DNA from: Notolepis coatsorum
Taxonomy: Eukaryota; Chordata; Actinopteri; Aulopiformes; Paralepididae
Length of the DNA stretch: 64,000 nt
Direction: 5' to 3'
Assembly: GCA_963971535.1 (NCBI GenBank)
Contig: OZ020586.1
Coordinates: 70,645,548 to 70,709,547, forward strand
Shown: piece by piece, positions 44,697 through 56,077 of the stretch
Layout of the letters: every line of letters starts with the position of its first letter
Position numbering within the stretch: position 1 is the first letter of the stretch
Position numbers and translations under genes: made by a program
The notes under the pieces: generated by a model
Told to the model about the DNA's origin: nothing
The model's input: the letters and a program-made list of their open reading frames with translations, nothing else
Databases searched by the model: none

Positions 44697-46010
44697 TAAA
44701 CAGACTGCATTTATCTAGTGCTTTTATAATTTTCTTTTAAAGTGCTTTACAACTTATGGCTCACATTCACCCATTCATTCACACACTCACACACCGATGG
44801 CGGAGGCGACCGTGCAAGGTGCCAACCTGCTCATCTGGGCCCTCATTCATCAACGTGTGCGTAGAACATGTTCTATTTCCACACGTAAGCACAGAATTTA
44901 GAATGAGTGTACGCACAGGAAAATCGGGATTCACCACACGTGCGTACGCAGGTTCTACGCACACCTGTCATGATGAATATGACTTTGATCCTACGTTTGA
45001 GCTTGTGCACTGTTTTAAGTATTTGCATACCAGAACCGCCCCGATTAACCATATACGGTAATGGTATACCCCCATGAAATGTGGAAAGCCGAGGGAAGCG
45101 TGTTATGAGAACGGTGATGTCGGATATGATATCTATTAACCATTGCTGCCTGGGCAGTGCAAACACTAATAAAGACCGCGCTGGAATATGACTGCCTTTT
45201 CCCGTGTTGTTTGATTAATACCCAGGGATTAAAGTTCTCCTCAATTTTATTCCAAATCGCGATGGATCTCCCGTCAATTTTCTACCTGCTGCATATGATT
45301 TCTAGAGGCATACTACAATCTATTTTGATGTCAGTATTGGGTAGCCTATATAAACAATAATACAAGAGCATATACAAGAACAATGAATCTCACTGCATGT
45401 ATGATGTAGCCTGCCTTTCAATACATGAACTTGAATTCCATCATGTTTGTGTGCGGGACTCACAAGGCTGTTGTCACAATGGGTGGTACCGGTACAGTAA
45501 TAATAACAGTCCACACAATATCACGATGGACCATGCCATAGCCTATGTTCTATTAGGACATGATCTGTGACGACAAATGTTCTAGAATGTTTGATTAAGA
45601 TATCATACTCTGACAGCATGCCTATGATCAACAAAAACGCGAACTTGAATCCCATCATATACATAGTCTGTCCACTATCTGGTGTCATTGCAATGCGTTT
45701 TCTATTCTTTCTTATGCAGTAAAAAGGGGGAAGAACACTATATCGTGGGTGTTCATATGACTCTGCTTACAGCTTCGAAACTCCACTTGTTTCGTTTAAC
45801 GTAAAGCCTTTTAAATATAATCAAAACGTTCCCGTGTTTCTGCGGTCTGTGCGCAAAATAATAACGAATTGAGATACGCGGAGCGCAGTCAGTCAGTAGC
45901 CTACACCCCGTGTACTCAAGGACACTTCGACACGCTGCCGGGAGTAGCTGGGATCAAACCAGGAACCTTCTGATTACCAGATGACGCTCTACCTCCTGAG
46001 CCCCTGTTGC
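44697..46010 (-). mobile_element. tRNA-derived SINE, family B, split by a Harbinger-like element
   Basis: The SINE tail lies at 44697-44837 and the head at about 45915-46010, both minus. The head includes a B-box-like sequence and the segment ggacacttcgacacgctg. The same SINE at 50910-51114 is continuous, which shows that the intervening sequence is an insertion. Confidence 0.7.
44838..45914. mobile_element. Harbinger-like element, copy 2, right end missing
   Basis: The left end is GGCCCTCATTCATCAACGTG after CTG (44835-44837). The segment 45650-45890 matches the left foldback arm of copy 1 (23555-23720) in reverse complement. No right inverted repeat is present, and a few bases of the flanking SINE are missing too, so a deletion removed the right junction. 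Confidence 0.65.
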
Positions 46011-46019
46011 ACTGTTGAG

Positions 46020-46195
46020 ATGTTAGGGAAGGAAGTAGACAGAGAGGAAGAGAGAGAGGGGGGGGGGGGGGGGGAAGAGTGTCAGACAGAGAAAAATACA
46101 GGTAAGTTGAATGGAGGGGGGGTAATAGAGTCTGGGGGGTGAAGCCAGACAGACAGAAACAGAGAGAGAAACAGAAAGAGAGAGAGAGACCAAAA
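46020..46195. repeat. Purine-rich simple repeats
   Basis: GA runs, a G run at about 46059-46075 and agacagacagaaa units. The LINE at 46197-50197 is flanked by this type of sequence on both sides, so it probably inserted into one purine-rich tract. Confidence 0.7.
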
Positions 46196-46197
46196 TA

Positions 46198-46775
46198 ATG
46201 ATATTCCAAAAAAGATCCAGCTCTCAGGACGTCCTACCAAAGTTCTCAATTGGTACAAAACATGTAGAGTACTGCACACACTACACCTATTTAGGCCTAA
46301 CACTAAGTTCAACTGGACATTTTAAGGAAGCAGTAAATGAGCTGAGAGGGAAAGCACGCCGGGCTTTCTATGCCATAAAAAGAAATATACAAACAGAAAT
46401 ACCAATTCGAATCTGGTTAAAATTTATTGAATGTGTTATTGAACCAATTGCACTCTATGGCAGTGAGGTGTCCACTTACAAAACAAGACTTTACCCAATG
46501 GGACAAAACCCCATTAAGACCCTGCATGCAGAGTTCTGTAAGATTCTCCTACATGTCCAGAGGAAAACTACAAACAATGCATGCAGGGCAGAATTAGGCC
46601 GTTAGCCACTAATACTAAAAATACAAAAAAGAGCAATTAACTTTTGGACACACCTAAAACAAAGTGACCCCCTCTCGTACCATTATCAAGCCCTGCAGTG
46701 CCAAGAGCTGAGGAGCATCAGGAACCCCCTTACCCAGCTGGTCCTGAGGCTGAGTCCACAAACCTGCTCTCTTAA
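46198..46775 (+). pseudogene. LINE reverse transcriptase C-terminal remnant
   Basis: The frame reads KFSIGTKHVEYCTHYTYLGL, then LRGKARRAFYAIKR and CVIEPIALYGSE, the thumb and connection region of a non-LTR reverse transcriptase. A stop at 46603-46605 and an indel precede continued homologous sequence (KIQKRAINFWTHLKQSD). The piece is cut at the TTAA at 46772. Confidence 0.7.
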
Positions 46776-47723
46776 CACATTCGGGGCCATTGGGATGCGT
46801 CTAATAAATCTCTAGAGGACCGGCAAATGTAAACAGACGTGGGGCTGTTTGTAGAGCTAAATCTATACTTTATAGTATTGCTATCTGTCCATTCTCATTG
46901 TCAATTGAGTCCATAAACCGTCCCTTCAAAATGGCTTAAAGAAAAAAGAAATCATCAATACGTTCTCATTTTATAGTGCCGTGAATATAAGCGTTATACA
47001 GGATTTGGTCTAGTATATTTTCTGGAAGGCTAGATCAAGGGCTAATAGCTGCTAACGTTATATCCAATGGCATTTCCGTTATACAGATGCTACAGTTAAA
47101 ACTCAAACTGCATATGATCGGCACGATCCTCAAGCATGTATGCATGAAAGGGGGGGGGGGGGGGGGGATGTCGTTTCTTATTATTGATTACCAATAACCG
47201 TGTTTGTCTAACTAGCCACATAGGCCGATCGCCTGGATGGCTATCAAAACAATGCCCGATCGGGTTGTACTTTATGTGAAAAAGATCTTACCATGAGCTG
47301 GTTGGATCCCCCTGAACATTTCCCCGTTATCGATCGCCATCTGGTAGATCGATATGTCCATTGGCTGATGATAAATCCCCTTATTGCATAGTGAAATCCG
47401 CAATTCAAAACGTATCCAGTGCAACAGACAATAGCTATCGCTTCAGATGAGTAGAAAACTACATTAGAGACCCAAAAAAAAAAAGACAACTTCTGCCACA
47501 GGGAACACTCTATTATCGCGATAGCGCCCCTAAGAGGATCTGGCCGGTATTGCACTTTCTCGAATTCAAAGAGTAGGGTACATCTGCAGTGCATCTTGGC
47601 GACCTTGAATATGTTATTAAAATGGAATAAAAGCCAAAACAACTTGCCACGGATATATCCGTGCTTCTGTCCACAACGGGTGGAATCGAAACACGGAGAT
47701 CTCCGTGGTCGGGCGCCATTGTG
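46776..47723. mobile_element. TTAA-flanked non-autonomous element, copy 4
   Basis: TTAA (46772-46775 and 47724-47727) flanks ends CACATTCGGGGCCATTGG and, on the other strand, CACAATGGCGCCCGACCA. It shares the segment agatcgatatgtccattggc with copy 2 in reverse orientation. A G run of about 16 lies at 47151-47167. Removing it restores the continuity of the surrounding LINE coding region. Confidence 0.78.
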
Positions 47724-47727
47724 TTAA

Positions 47728-48229
47728 CACACCTCAGGAACAGAACACATCACCAATCAGAATAAATCAAATTACTACACAGCTAAAACAAAACTACATC
47801 ACCTATTTGAAAACACAAACAAAAGCACAGAGCAAAATGCAGTGCTATCTGGCTCTAAATCAACAGTACACAATAGCAGATTATTTGAGCATGGTGACTG
47901 ATCAACAACTAAAGAGAACCTTGACAAAATACAGACTGAGTGAGCACAGCCTCGCTGTTGAAAAGGGGAGGCACAGGAAAACCTGGCTTCCTGCAGAGCA
48001 AATGCTGTGCTGTCATTGCATCCTCAGTGAGCCTGAAACTGAGTTGCACTTCCTCACCAAATGTGAAAAATATAAATATATTAGAGAAACACATTTAAAA
48101 AACTTTAAATTAATAACAAAAGGTTTTCTTGCACTACCAGATACAGAAAAACTATTAGGGGAGGACTCAAGCTGTGAGCTAGCAGCAGCCTATGTTGCTG
48201 CCTGCCATAGACTGAGGCACAGTGAGTGA
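47728..48229 (+). pseudogene. LINE ORF C-terminal remnant with zinc-binding motif
   Basis: The frame reads KMQCYLALNQQYTIADYL, then TKYRLSEHSLAVEKGRHRK and the zinc motif CCHCILSEPETELHFLTKC (C-x2-C...H-x4-C). This C-terminal gag-knuckle-like motif is common in several LINE clades. It ends at a TGA at about 48227-48229. The upstream part is at 46198-46775. Confidence 0.72.
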
Positions 48230-48739
48230 TAGTCACCTGACATGTTTATGCCGTAATATTTAATGTTTTCTTTTATGATCGTCATTTTTGTATGTACTAT
48301 GACATTAATATCTGTTTTGTAATCCATGTTTATGTTACAGTTTTTCTCAATTGCTTTGGTGCATTTCTCTGATCAGAATTAAAGTTCTCATAACTGTTAG
48401 TGCATTTCTCAAAACAATTAGTACAAACTGCAAAACCTAGTTGATAACCTGCAGAAGCGTGTCACTTGCTCAAAATGGATAGTTCATTCCTCAAAAGCAA
48501 GTATCCATGTCAATGAAAGTGTCACTGTCATCAAAATGAAAAGTCCTGACACCATTGTTTATGAACAAGATAGTCAAATGGCTTTGTCATGTTTTCATTA
48601 TGACAGATCACTCTGTAAGTGTTTTCCAATGCAAAAAAGTCAGATATTGGTGACACTACCTGAAAATGCTCAAGACAGCACTATACACTATTTGCACAGC
48701 CATTTGAAATCTACAGTTACACATTACTGTACACACTGT

Positions 48740-48905
48740 ACACATTGTAATATCCCCTCCTTGTTGGTCTGGGACATCAATGGTTGCTCTCTGTCCAATG
48801 TGATTTCTTCCATGCGGTCTACTTTTTGCCCGATTGAAACCCGCCTCATCAACGTATAATGTGTGCAGTGGTTCCCTGGTACACGCTTTATCCCAGAAGA
48901 GAGAG
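48740..48905 (-). pseudogene. Tc1/mariner transposase catalytic fragment
   Basis: The frame reads LYVDEAGFNRAKSRPHGRN, then HIGQRATIDVPDQQGG. VDEAGFN holds the second aspartate of the DDE/D triad. The rest of the catalytic core is missing or frameshifted. In the intact family this enzyme would cut and paste the element at TA sites. Confidence 0.7.
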
Positions 48906-49194
48906 AGATAGAAACTATAAACTTTTCCTGTGTAACATAATGCATTTTGGACAACATATTGTACAGTATGAACTGTCATGTAAGTGTACTGCATGGCACT
49001 ACACAAAGTAACCAGTTTACAGCACTGAACATTAGAGTATGCATAGAACACATAAATGTTTTACTTGTGCATACTGGTGGCGGATCTCCTTCACTCTGTT
49101 CCAGTCAAATGGCTACTCATTTGTCAATTGTACTACAATTGTTTCATGCACATTTAATTTCCACTGAGCACTCTGTCAATTGTAGCGATTGAAA

Positions 49195-49365
49195 CGGATT
49201 CAATATTCCCAAAGATATTGTCATCCTCTATAACAGCGCTTTGTATCTCTGTCAACCTTATGGCATTGTTTGCAATCACCATTGCACAAATGGCTTCCTC
49301 TTGTTGCGGAGTAAAAAGGGGCCCTCTTCCACCTCTGCGAGGTTGTCTTGCAATCCTATGTGGTG
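49195..49365 (-). pseudogene. Tc1/mariner transposase DNA-binding fragment
   Basis: Read on the minus strand the sequence encodes a RQPRRGGRGPLFTPQQEEAI-like segment followed by IANNAIRLTEIQSAVIEDD, as in the helix-turn-helix region of Tc1-type transposases. It lies upstream of the catalytic fragment in the expected order. Stops and shifts separate the two. Confidence 0.6.
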
Positions 49366-50197
49366 CAGAGTAAAATTACAGTAATGTACAGCAAACATGA
49401 GATATACTGCTTTACAGTAACCCATATTACTCTAGTGTACAATAACAGTGCTTCCCACTTGTAAAATAATGCAGTACAGTACCATACTGTAAATATGGCA
49501 AATATTTACTGTAACACTACTGTACACTACAATACAGTAAATATGTGCTGCAGTAAAGCTGTCTAAATGTAAAATGTAAAAAGTGACAAGTTCTTGTCCC
49601 ACTGCAAGCTTCATGTATGACACAATGGCAGTAGTGCAGTGCAGATTGTTTAGTGCTGAATTACTGTCCAGTATACACACCTGCTCTCCCGACGAAATGT
49701 TTGAATACAGTAATTTAATTTACAGTGGTTCTCTCAACATTTGGCTGCACCCTTTGACCAGCCTCAGCCATTGTGAGGCCGTGATTGATAGATTTTGACA
49801 ACTAGTTCAACATTTTTGTATGTACTGTAATGACTCAATCAATGAAATGAGGACTATTGGTTTTATAGGGAATGACTATTCAGCAGTCATAAGTATAGTT
49901 AATTTTGACTGACATGACATAAGCAAATGATAATGTTATAAAACAGCAGAGAATTGTATGAAAGCAATTGATGCATGTCCAAAAGCATTTGCAATTTGTT
50001 CGGAGGAATGAGAAACTGCTACTATGATGTGCACAAATGACAAAATGTTGTGGAGGTTGAACTAACAGTTATGATAACTTTAATTCTGATCAGAGAAATG
50101 CACCAAAGCAATTGAGAAAAACTGTATTAATGATTTGCTTTGGCAACATGTACAAGTTGCGTCATGCCAATAAAGCCATTTGAATTGAATTGAATTG

Positions 50198-50395
50198 AGA
50201 GAGAGAGACAGACAGAAAAAGACAGACAGAGAGAGATAGAGAGAAAAACAGAGTGAAACAGACAGAAACAGAGAGAGACAGACACACATAAATAGACAGA
50301 GAGAGAGACCGAAACAAACAGAGAGAGAGAGAGACAGAAACAGAGAGAAACAGACAGAGAGAGACAGAAACAGAGAGAAACAGACAAGAGAGAGA
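50198..50395. repeat. Purine-rich GA/CAGA microsatellite
   Basis: Interleaved gaga, gacagaca and aaacagag units. It probably formed one tract with 46140-46195 before the LINE inserted. Confidence 0.75.
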
Positions 50396-50512
50396 GCATT
50401 GTTGTTGATGGCGGTCGATGCTCTGCTAAGCGGACAAACATCAATTCCAGCCAATGCATCACTTCCTGCCGGCCACCAGTGAGATGCAAGGCCGACTGAT
50501 TGAACATACTGT

Positions 50513-50780
<268 letters not shown>

Positions 50781-50909
50781 CAGCATTTTCCCAAGAAGCA
50801 TCCCTTGGCAGGATAGAAAGGCTGTATTTAGATGACACGACACATCTCCTCTGAAACCAGTAGGAACCAGAATGGCACTCACAGAGATGTCTACATGTCT
50901 CCCTGAGCC

Positions 50910-51114
50910 ACCATTACGGCTTAGGAGGTAGAGCGGTTGCCTGGTAATTGGAAGGTTCCCAGTTCGATTCCGGCTCAGCGTGTCGAAGTGTCCTTGAGCA
51001 CTCTACTAACTGCTCCCAATGAGCAGGTAGGCACCTTGCACGGTCAGTGTGTGAATGTGTGAGTGAATGGGTGAGTGAATGGGTGAATGTGAGGCATACG
51101 TTAAAATGTCTTAG
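50910..51114 (+). mobile_element. tRNA-derived SINE, family B, cut by a solo LTR
   Basis: The head contains aggtagagcggttgcctgg (A box region) and CAGTTCGATTCCGG (B box). The body includes gtgtcgaagtgtccttgagc and the tail gaatgggtgaatgtgaggc. It is interrupted near its 3' end at 51115 by the LTR. Confidence 0.78.
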
Positions 51115-52426
51115 TGTTGTGAAGGGCCAGATTAAAGCTGATAATCTACGTTTTTATTGTTTTATATACCTTGTATATTATTTATATATATATAAGCTAT
51201 ATCCCTTTAAGCCTGCGTTTGAATCCTAGTAATATTCACTTTCCTCATTGGATAATGCCCTTGACGTTCTCGCCGCCAGGCAACGCGCCCCTGAAGTCAG
51301 GTTCAAAGGCGAGTCTGGGCATGTTGGAACATGCCTATGTGCCGGCGCATTGATTCGAGACGAGAGCTGAGGCTTGGCACTAGAAAGCCACTTAAGTATA
51401 TATATCGTGGAAGGCGCAGCAGCAGTAGTGTGATTCTAATGTAGTGTGAAGCAGTTCGTCTAAGCAAGCAAACGCAGCAGCAGTTCGTCTAAACACGTGA
51501 AGTGCGAAGTGAACAAGTGAAAGTGTCAGATCTAATGCAGTAACTTCAAGTTCGACTTAGCTTAATGTGAAGTAAAGAGTCGTCATTTAGTGTGAATCGT
51601 GTAACAGCAGTTCGTTCGTTGTGCAGCATTACCAAGCAGTTCGTTCGTTTAGTAACTAGTGTAAAACCTTAGCAAGTGTGTGTGGACTTAGTAATTAGTG
51701 CAGCACACGAGGAGGGCCTAGTCGTGGAACTACTGGACATGTGCATATTGGAACCTACAGCGGCGATATCATGGAACCAGTATTGGTTGGATTATAGTGA
51801 TTGTGGAACGTACTACCGTGGAGAAGAGCCTTGTTAATACCCACTGTCGTTTGGATTTAACCACCTTGAAGATCTTACCTCGGGCTAGCTTCGAGGACCG
51901 AAGCTAGCTGGCTATCATCATTGCTATCGAGCAATTGGATTACAGCTATTGCTTTGCTGCTGAGCATTTGGATTATAAGGACTGGATCTATACGAGAACC
52001 CTTTTTCTTCAAGTGAACAGACTGAGTATCCGAACATTCTTCCTTCCTCCAGAGCTTACATCTCTGGGAGGATACCCCCTGTCTCCAGCGGTACCATCGT
52101 TTGCCCACTATAGTGCCATCCTACGCCAGGCGGCGTTTAGTCTAGTATCCCAGCTTAGGAATTATTCATTCCAACTGACTTTGCTACTCACTGACTTTAT
52201 TCATATTCTTCGCCATACAAGCGCGACCATTAATTCCCATTCTGTACAATTACTGCATAATAATAAATACTATAAATGATATTTCTTTGTCACCGTGCCG
52301 TCTTATTCTGAGTGTCTGCCATATTATAACTGTACTGTCTGGCAAAGTAATAATAATAATAATTAGCAGTGGTTTAATCTATCACAATCTTTAATACAGT
52401 CAGGGTTTTGTAACCCCTCAGTTACA
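51115..52426 (+). mobile_element. Solo LTR of a second BEL/Pao-like family
   Basis: It runs from TGTTGTGAAGGGCCAGATTA to CCCCTCAGTTACA (1,312 bp). The 5-bp duplication CTTAG (51110-51114 and 52427-52431) is exact. Its two ends resemble the ends of the 1.2-kb LTR family in this window read on the minus strand (TGTTACAAAGGGTCAGATTA ... CCCCTCAGTTACA), but the middle differs. No internal sequence remains. Confidence 0.8.
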
Positions 52427-52431
52427 CTTAG

Positions 52432-54419
52432 CATGCGCCGTCCCATATATGGGACGTTTTTAGGACGATTTGCCTGCCGGCACTTTGGCGACCCCTAGTT
52501 TCTCGGGTGTGCATATTTTGTAATACAATATATATATATCGAATTGAAGGCTTATTTGTTGCCTGTCGATAGTGACAAAATCCGACAAAATCCGTTCAGC
52601 GGTTCTCGAGTTACATGCCGGTATTTGAGGCTTGTGCAAAGTACCACTCCCGACTCTTGGCGCAGTAGTTCCGTCAATCTAGATCGAAAATTATTGTGGA
52701 GGTGGCTTTCCAATGAGTGTGGCTTTCCAATGATACCCCACCTGGGGATGTATGAATCAGGGATCTGGTGAAAAACTAAGGAGCGAAAACAGGACGAGAA
52801 AAACAGCCGAATGAATTGAAGTCTATGAGAAAACTCAGTTTTTCTTTTGTACACAGTTTACCAAAATCACTCCTAATCACTCATTTCTGAATGGATCTTT
52901 ATGAGATTTGGACATGTACTACATAAGGCTTCAGGCTATGGGTCCGTATTGATTAGTAAGCCTCCAGGCATTCTGGGGAAATACTACCTCTGGACTACTA
53001 ACTACTACAGAAAAACTTGAGTAACACGTTTTTCTACAACTCAAGTTCAGACCTATGTCACTCTATTACGTTAGCACTAAAATAAAATTTTCTTTCTGGA
53101 ATCAGAAACTTCAGAATGTCATATTTCAAAAGAGACCAGGCTCATGCATGTGCTATAAGTATAAAGTATGTTGTTTTGGTTTGCAAAAAAAGTATGCAGT
53201 CCTCAAGTTCAAGTTAAAAAATTGCCACTTTTCTGCCCGCTTGTTAAGTTAAAGTGCTTTGGATAAAAAGCGTTCACCAAATGCAGTCCATTTACCATTC
53301 ACACCATATGTGTGAGTAGGCAAAGCTTAATGCTCTCTCCAGATGGACACACAGACAGACATACTTCATGTATGTATCATGTATCATGTATGTCATTTAA
53401 TTTGGTTGTTTGTTTGATGTGTGTTTTAACTATTTCCCGTACCTCTGTGATGTTTGTACCATCTGTCTCTCTTCTATTTTATTTTATTTAAATATTTTTG
53501 TCCCCTTTCCCTGTTACCCTTTTGAGGGGTACCTTTTTCCTTTCCTTCACTGAAAATAAGAATTTGTACCTAAAGGTTAAATAAATAAATAAAAAAAGAC
53601 ACACACAAAGACGGAAAAAGATGGATACACAGAGAGAGAGACACACAGACATGAGTGATCGCAATACACCCTTGCTGTTACAGCCACAGCCACAGCCTTT
53701 TTCTCCCCTGTCTGTCAGCAGGTTCCCACAACCTTACATGGGTCTCTCCCTGTTCCCGCCTCACCATCAGCCTGCCTACCTGGGGCGGCCTACACACCTG
53801 TGAACTATCATCTCATCACAGAGCCAGGATAAGAGGCCTGCACCCCTGCCACTCCTGGTCCGAGTGTTGTTTTCACCTCTCTTGGTAGTAGGACTCTTCT
53901 CTGGACCTCTAGTAACCTGATACACAATTACTGTGTTACTCCTAGTGTTATCTGTGTGCTCAGTACTCTGTGTCGTATTGACCCTTGTTCTCCTGTGTGT
54001 AGGATCTCACCCCTCCGGCCTGCACCCCCACCTATGGACCTCACCAGCCTGTACCTTCCCGGGACCGCATGGACACGTCGCCCAATTGTCTCCTCTCACT
54101 CCCAGCAATTCATTAACTGCCTTCCTTGCCATTCCCTGGGTTTTCCATTAAATAACCTAAACCCCCTCATTCTCCTGTGCCTTGTGTTCTGTTCTTGGGT
54201 TCTCCCGACACCCACCATAACACTTGCAAGCATTCACGCATGGGTGTAAAGAGGAGTTGGAGACATTGACACCTCAACCTCTAGTCTCAACTTCTCAACC
54301 ATAAAGTCATGCATGTTAGGCAGGGACTACAGATGAAAACAAGCTTATTAGCAGTCTGGCATTCCATTTATGTGGAAACTAAAGATGTTGATTAATGTGC
54401 ACTGTCCCTGGGTAAAAAA
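52432..54419. other. Mostly unassigned; possible TTAA-element left end at the start
   Basis: A perfect 16-bp palindrome GTCCCATATATGGGAC (52440-52455) follows a TTAA at 51101 if the solo LTR is ignored, as in the TTAA elements at 3177 and 7946. No right end was found. 53455-53595 resembles a LINE tail (aaggttaaataaataaataa). The rest shows no convincing gene; the C-rich frames at 53620-54250 have no motif I recognise. Confidence 0.35.
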
Positions 54420-54444
54420 AACAAAGAAAAAACTTAAAACTTAA

Positions 54445-54535
54445 ACTCTCAACCTCAAATCCTCAGCCTCATAACCTCAGCCTCATAACCTCAGCCTCAT
54501 AACGCCAACCTCTCAACGTCAACCTCTCAACCCCA
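54445..54535. repeat. Short cctcagcctcataa minisatellite
   Basis: Several units of about 14 bp with variants ending in caacctctcaac. Confidence 0.7.
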
Positions 54536-54778
54536 ACCTCCCTATAGTGTATCATATCTATACAGTACCTATAGTGTATCATATCTATACAGTACCTATA
54601 GTGTATAATATCTATACAGTACATATAGTGTATCCTATCTATACAGTACCTATAGTGTATCCTATCCATACAGTACCTATAGTGTATATATCTATACAGT
54701 ACCTATAGTGTATCATATCTATACAGTACCTATAGTGTATCATATCTATACAGTACCTATAGTGTATCCTATCTATAC
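54536..54778. repeat. 27-bp minisatellite, left part
   Basis: Units of cctatagtgtatcatatcta plus tacagta are repeated about nine times. The array is interrupted at 54779 by the BEL/Pao element and continues at 60884. Confidence 0.9.
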
Positions 54779-55977
54779 TGTAACTGAGGGGTACAATTCC
54801 CTGACTGTATTAATCAAGTACTAGTATCATTAAACTACTACCGTCTATGTACATTACTGGCCAATACCGTACAAAGGTATATTAGATTAGAACACTTCCA
54901 CAATAACACGGTTTCCACACAAATACTAATTTAGAATATTTATTACAGCAAGTAGTATTACATTATATACTTTACTTAGATTGCGCTTATAAGGCAAAGA
55001 ATGTGCGTAGGCAAGTCAATACTGAATATTAAGGAGTATCTCTATGGTACTCTGGGAAAGGGGTGTACTACCGGTTGTAAGCCAGCAGGGGGAGGCAATG
55101 CTCTATGAATGTCAATGGTTCACGGAGGCGATATCACCCCTGTGTCAGCGGGGATAGGCAGCCTGGTCCCAGGGTGCGCGCCGTGCAGGTGAAAGTGGAA
55201 GCCGCGGAGTCTCTGGTACGACAGAGACGGGCTCGAGTGATGGTCTCGCGGGCAGGTGTAGATCCCACAGTAGCAGTGGGGTAGGCGGTTCTCTGCTCCA
55301 GCAGCTTGGTCAAAGCAATGAAGAATAATAATCCTTGCCGGAAAGTGGCACTGCTGGCGGGGTGTAAATCCTCCGTGGTGCGCGGTAGTGCACGGTTGAA
55401 CTTGACGTTACTATCCTATTAGTACGCGGCAATAAATGCTCTATGTAGACGCACAATTACCCACTTCACGTGGTCTTTGACTCGTAATGAAGGTTTACTA
55501 ATAAATAGCAAACGATACATTGAACAAATGTATTAGGATAACACGAGACTCTATCTTGGGCCCTGCTCTGCCCACGTTGCGTAGTGGGTGAGACGTTGCT
55601 TGGATAACTGGAACTGAACGAGACTGAACGGGACAAGGGACTAAGAGGAGTTCTACATTTCTTGCGCCCTATTTATGTGCACGGTGAACAAATAGTACCA
55701 TTCGTATTTTGGTAGCCGTATTCCTACGCGGAACCGGGGCTAGTTGGGACATGTTCGTCGGCACCTTTCAAGTCAGGTCTAGGGGGTAAGTCATTGGCGC
55801 CAGGGGATCGCTTCCAATAGGAGAACGAATATTATGGTCTGTCCTGTAGCAGGTAAAGGGATATTCCGTATATATGTACAAAGAATACACAAGGGATATC
55901 AAACGATATACAAATATTATACATGGGATCTCAGGCAATAAATATATATATTCGGTTTAATCTGACCCTTTGTAACA
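54779..55977 (-). repeat. 3' LTR (element orientation) of the BEL/Pao element
   Basis: It is 1,199 bp and runs TGTAACTGAGG...CTTTGTAACA on the plus strand. It is 10 bp shorter than its partner because gcaatgcgag is missing near 55560. Confidence 0.93.
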
Positions 55978-55989
55978 GCCGCCCCCTAA
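55978..55989 (-). other. Polypurine tract candidate
   Basis: On the minus strand the sequence TTAGGGGGCGGC lies directly before the 3' LTR. It is short and G-rich, as expected for the plus-strand priming site. Confidence 0.6.
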
Positions 55990-56077
55990 TTAGTCCCACC
56001 TAATTAGCTAAGCAGGGACAGATTAAGCCGCACTGTCCACTACTCAATGTCTGTGAGGGGTCGGGCAGTTCACAAAG

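Larger units (their letters stand above)
48338..50124 (-). mobile_element. Tc1/mariner-like transposon with about 60-bp inverted ends
   Basis: The ends start CAGTTTTTCTCAATTGCTTT and are inverted copies over about 60 bp (48338-48400 and 50062-50124). The TA dinucleotide flanks both sides (48336-48337 and 50125-50126). Broken transposase sequence lies on the minus strand inside. It is inserted in the 3'UTR of the LINE at 46197-50197. Confidence 0.85.
46197..50197 (+). mobile_element. 5'-truncated LINE (I/Nimb-like?) split by two DNA transposons
   Basis: Coding pieces at 46198-46775 and 47724-48229 are separated by the TTAA element (46776-47723). The 3'UTR is split by the Tc1/mariner element (48338-50124). 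The 3' end reads gccaataaagccatttgaat followed by a short ttgaa repeat at 50160-50197. Clade assignment is tentative. Confidence 0.7.

Noticed and set aside
54536-54778. CRISPR-like repeat array
   Set aside because: The 27-bp units are directly adjacent without unique spacers, and the sequence is eukaryotic; it is a minisatellite.
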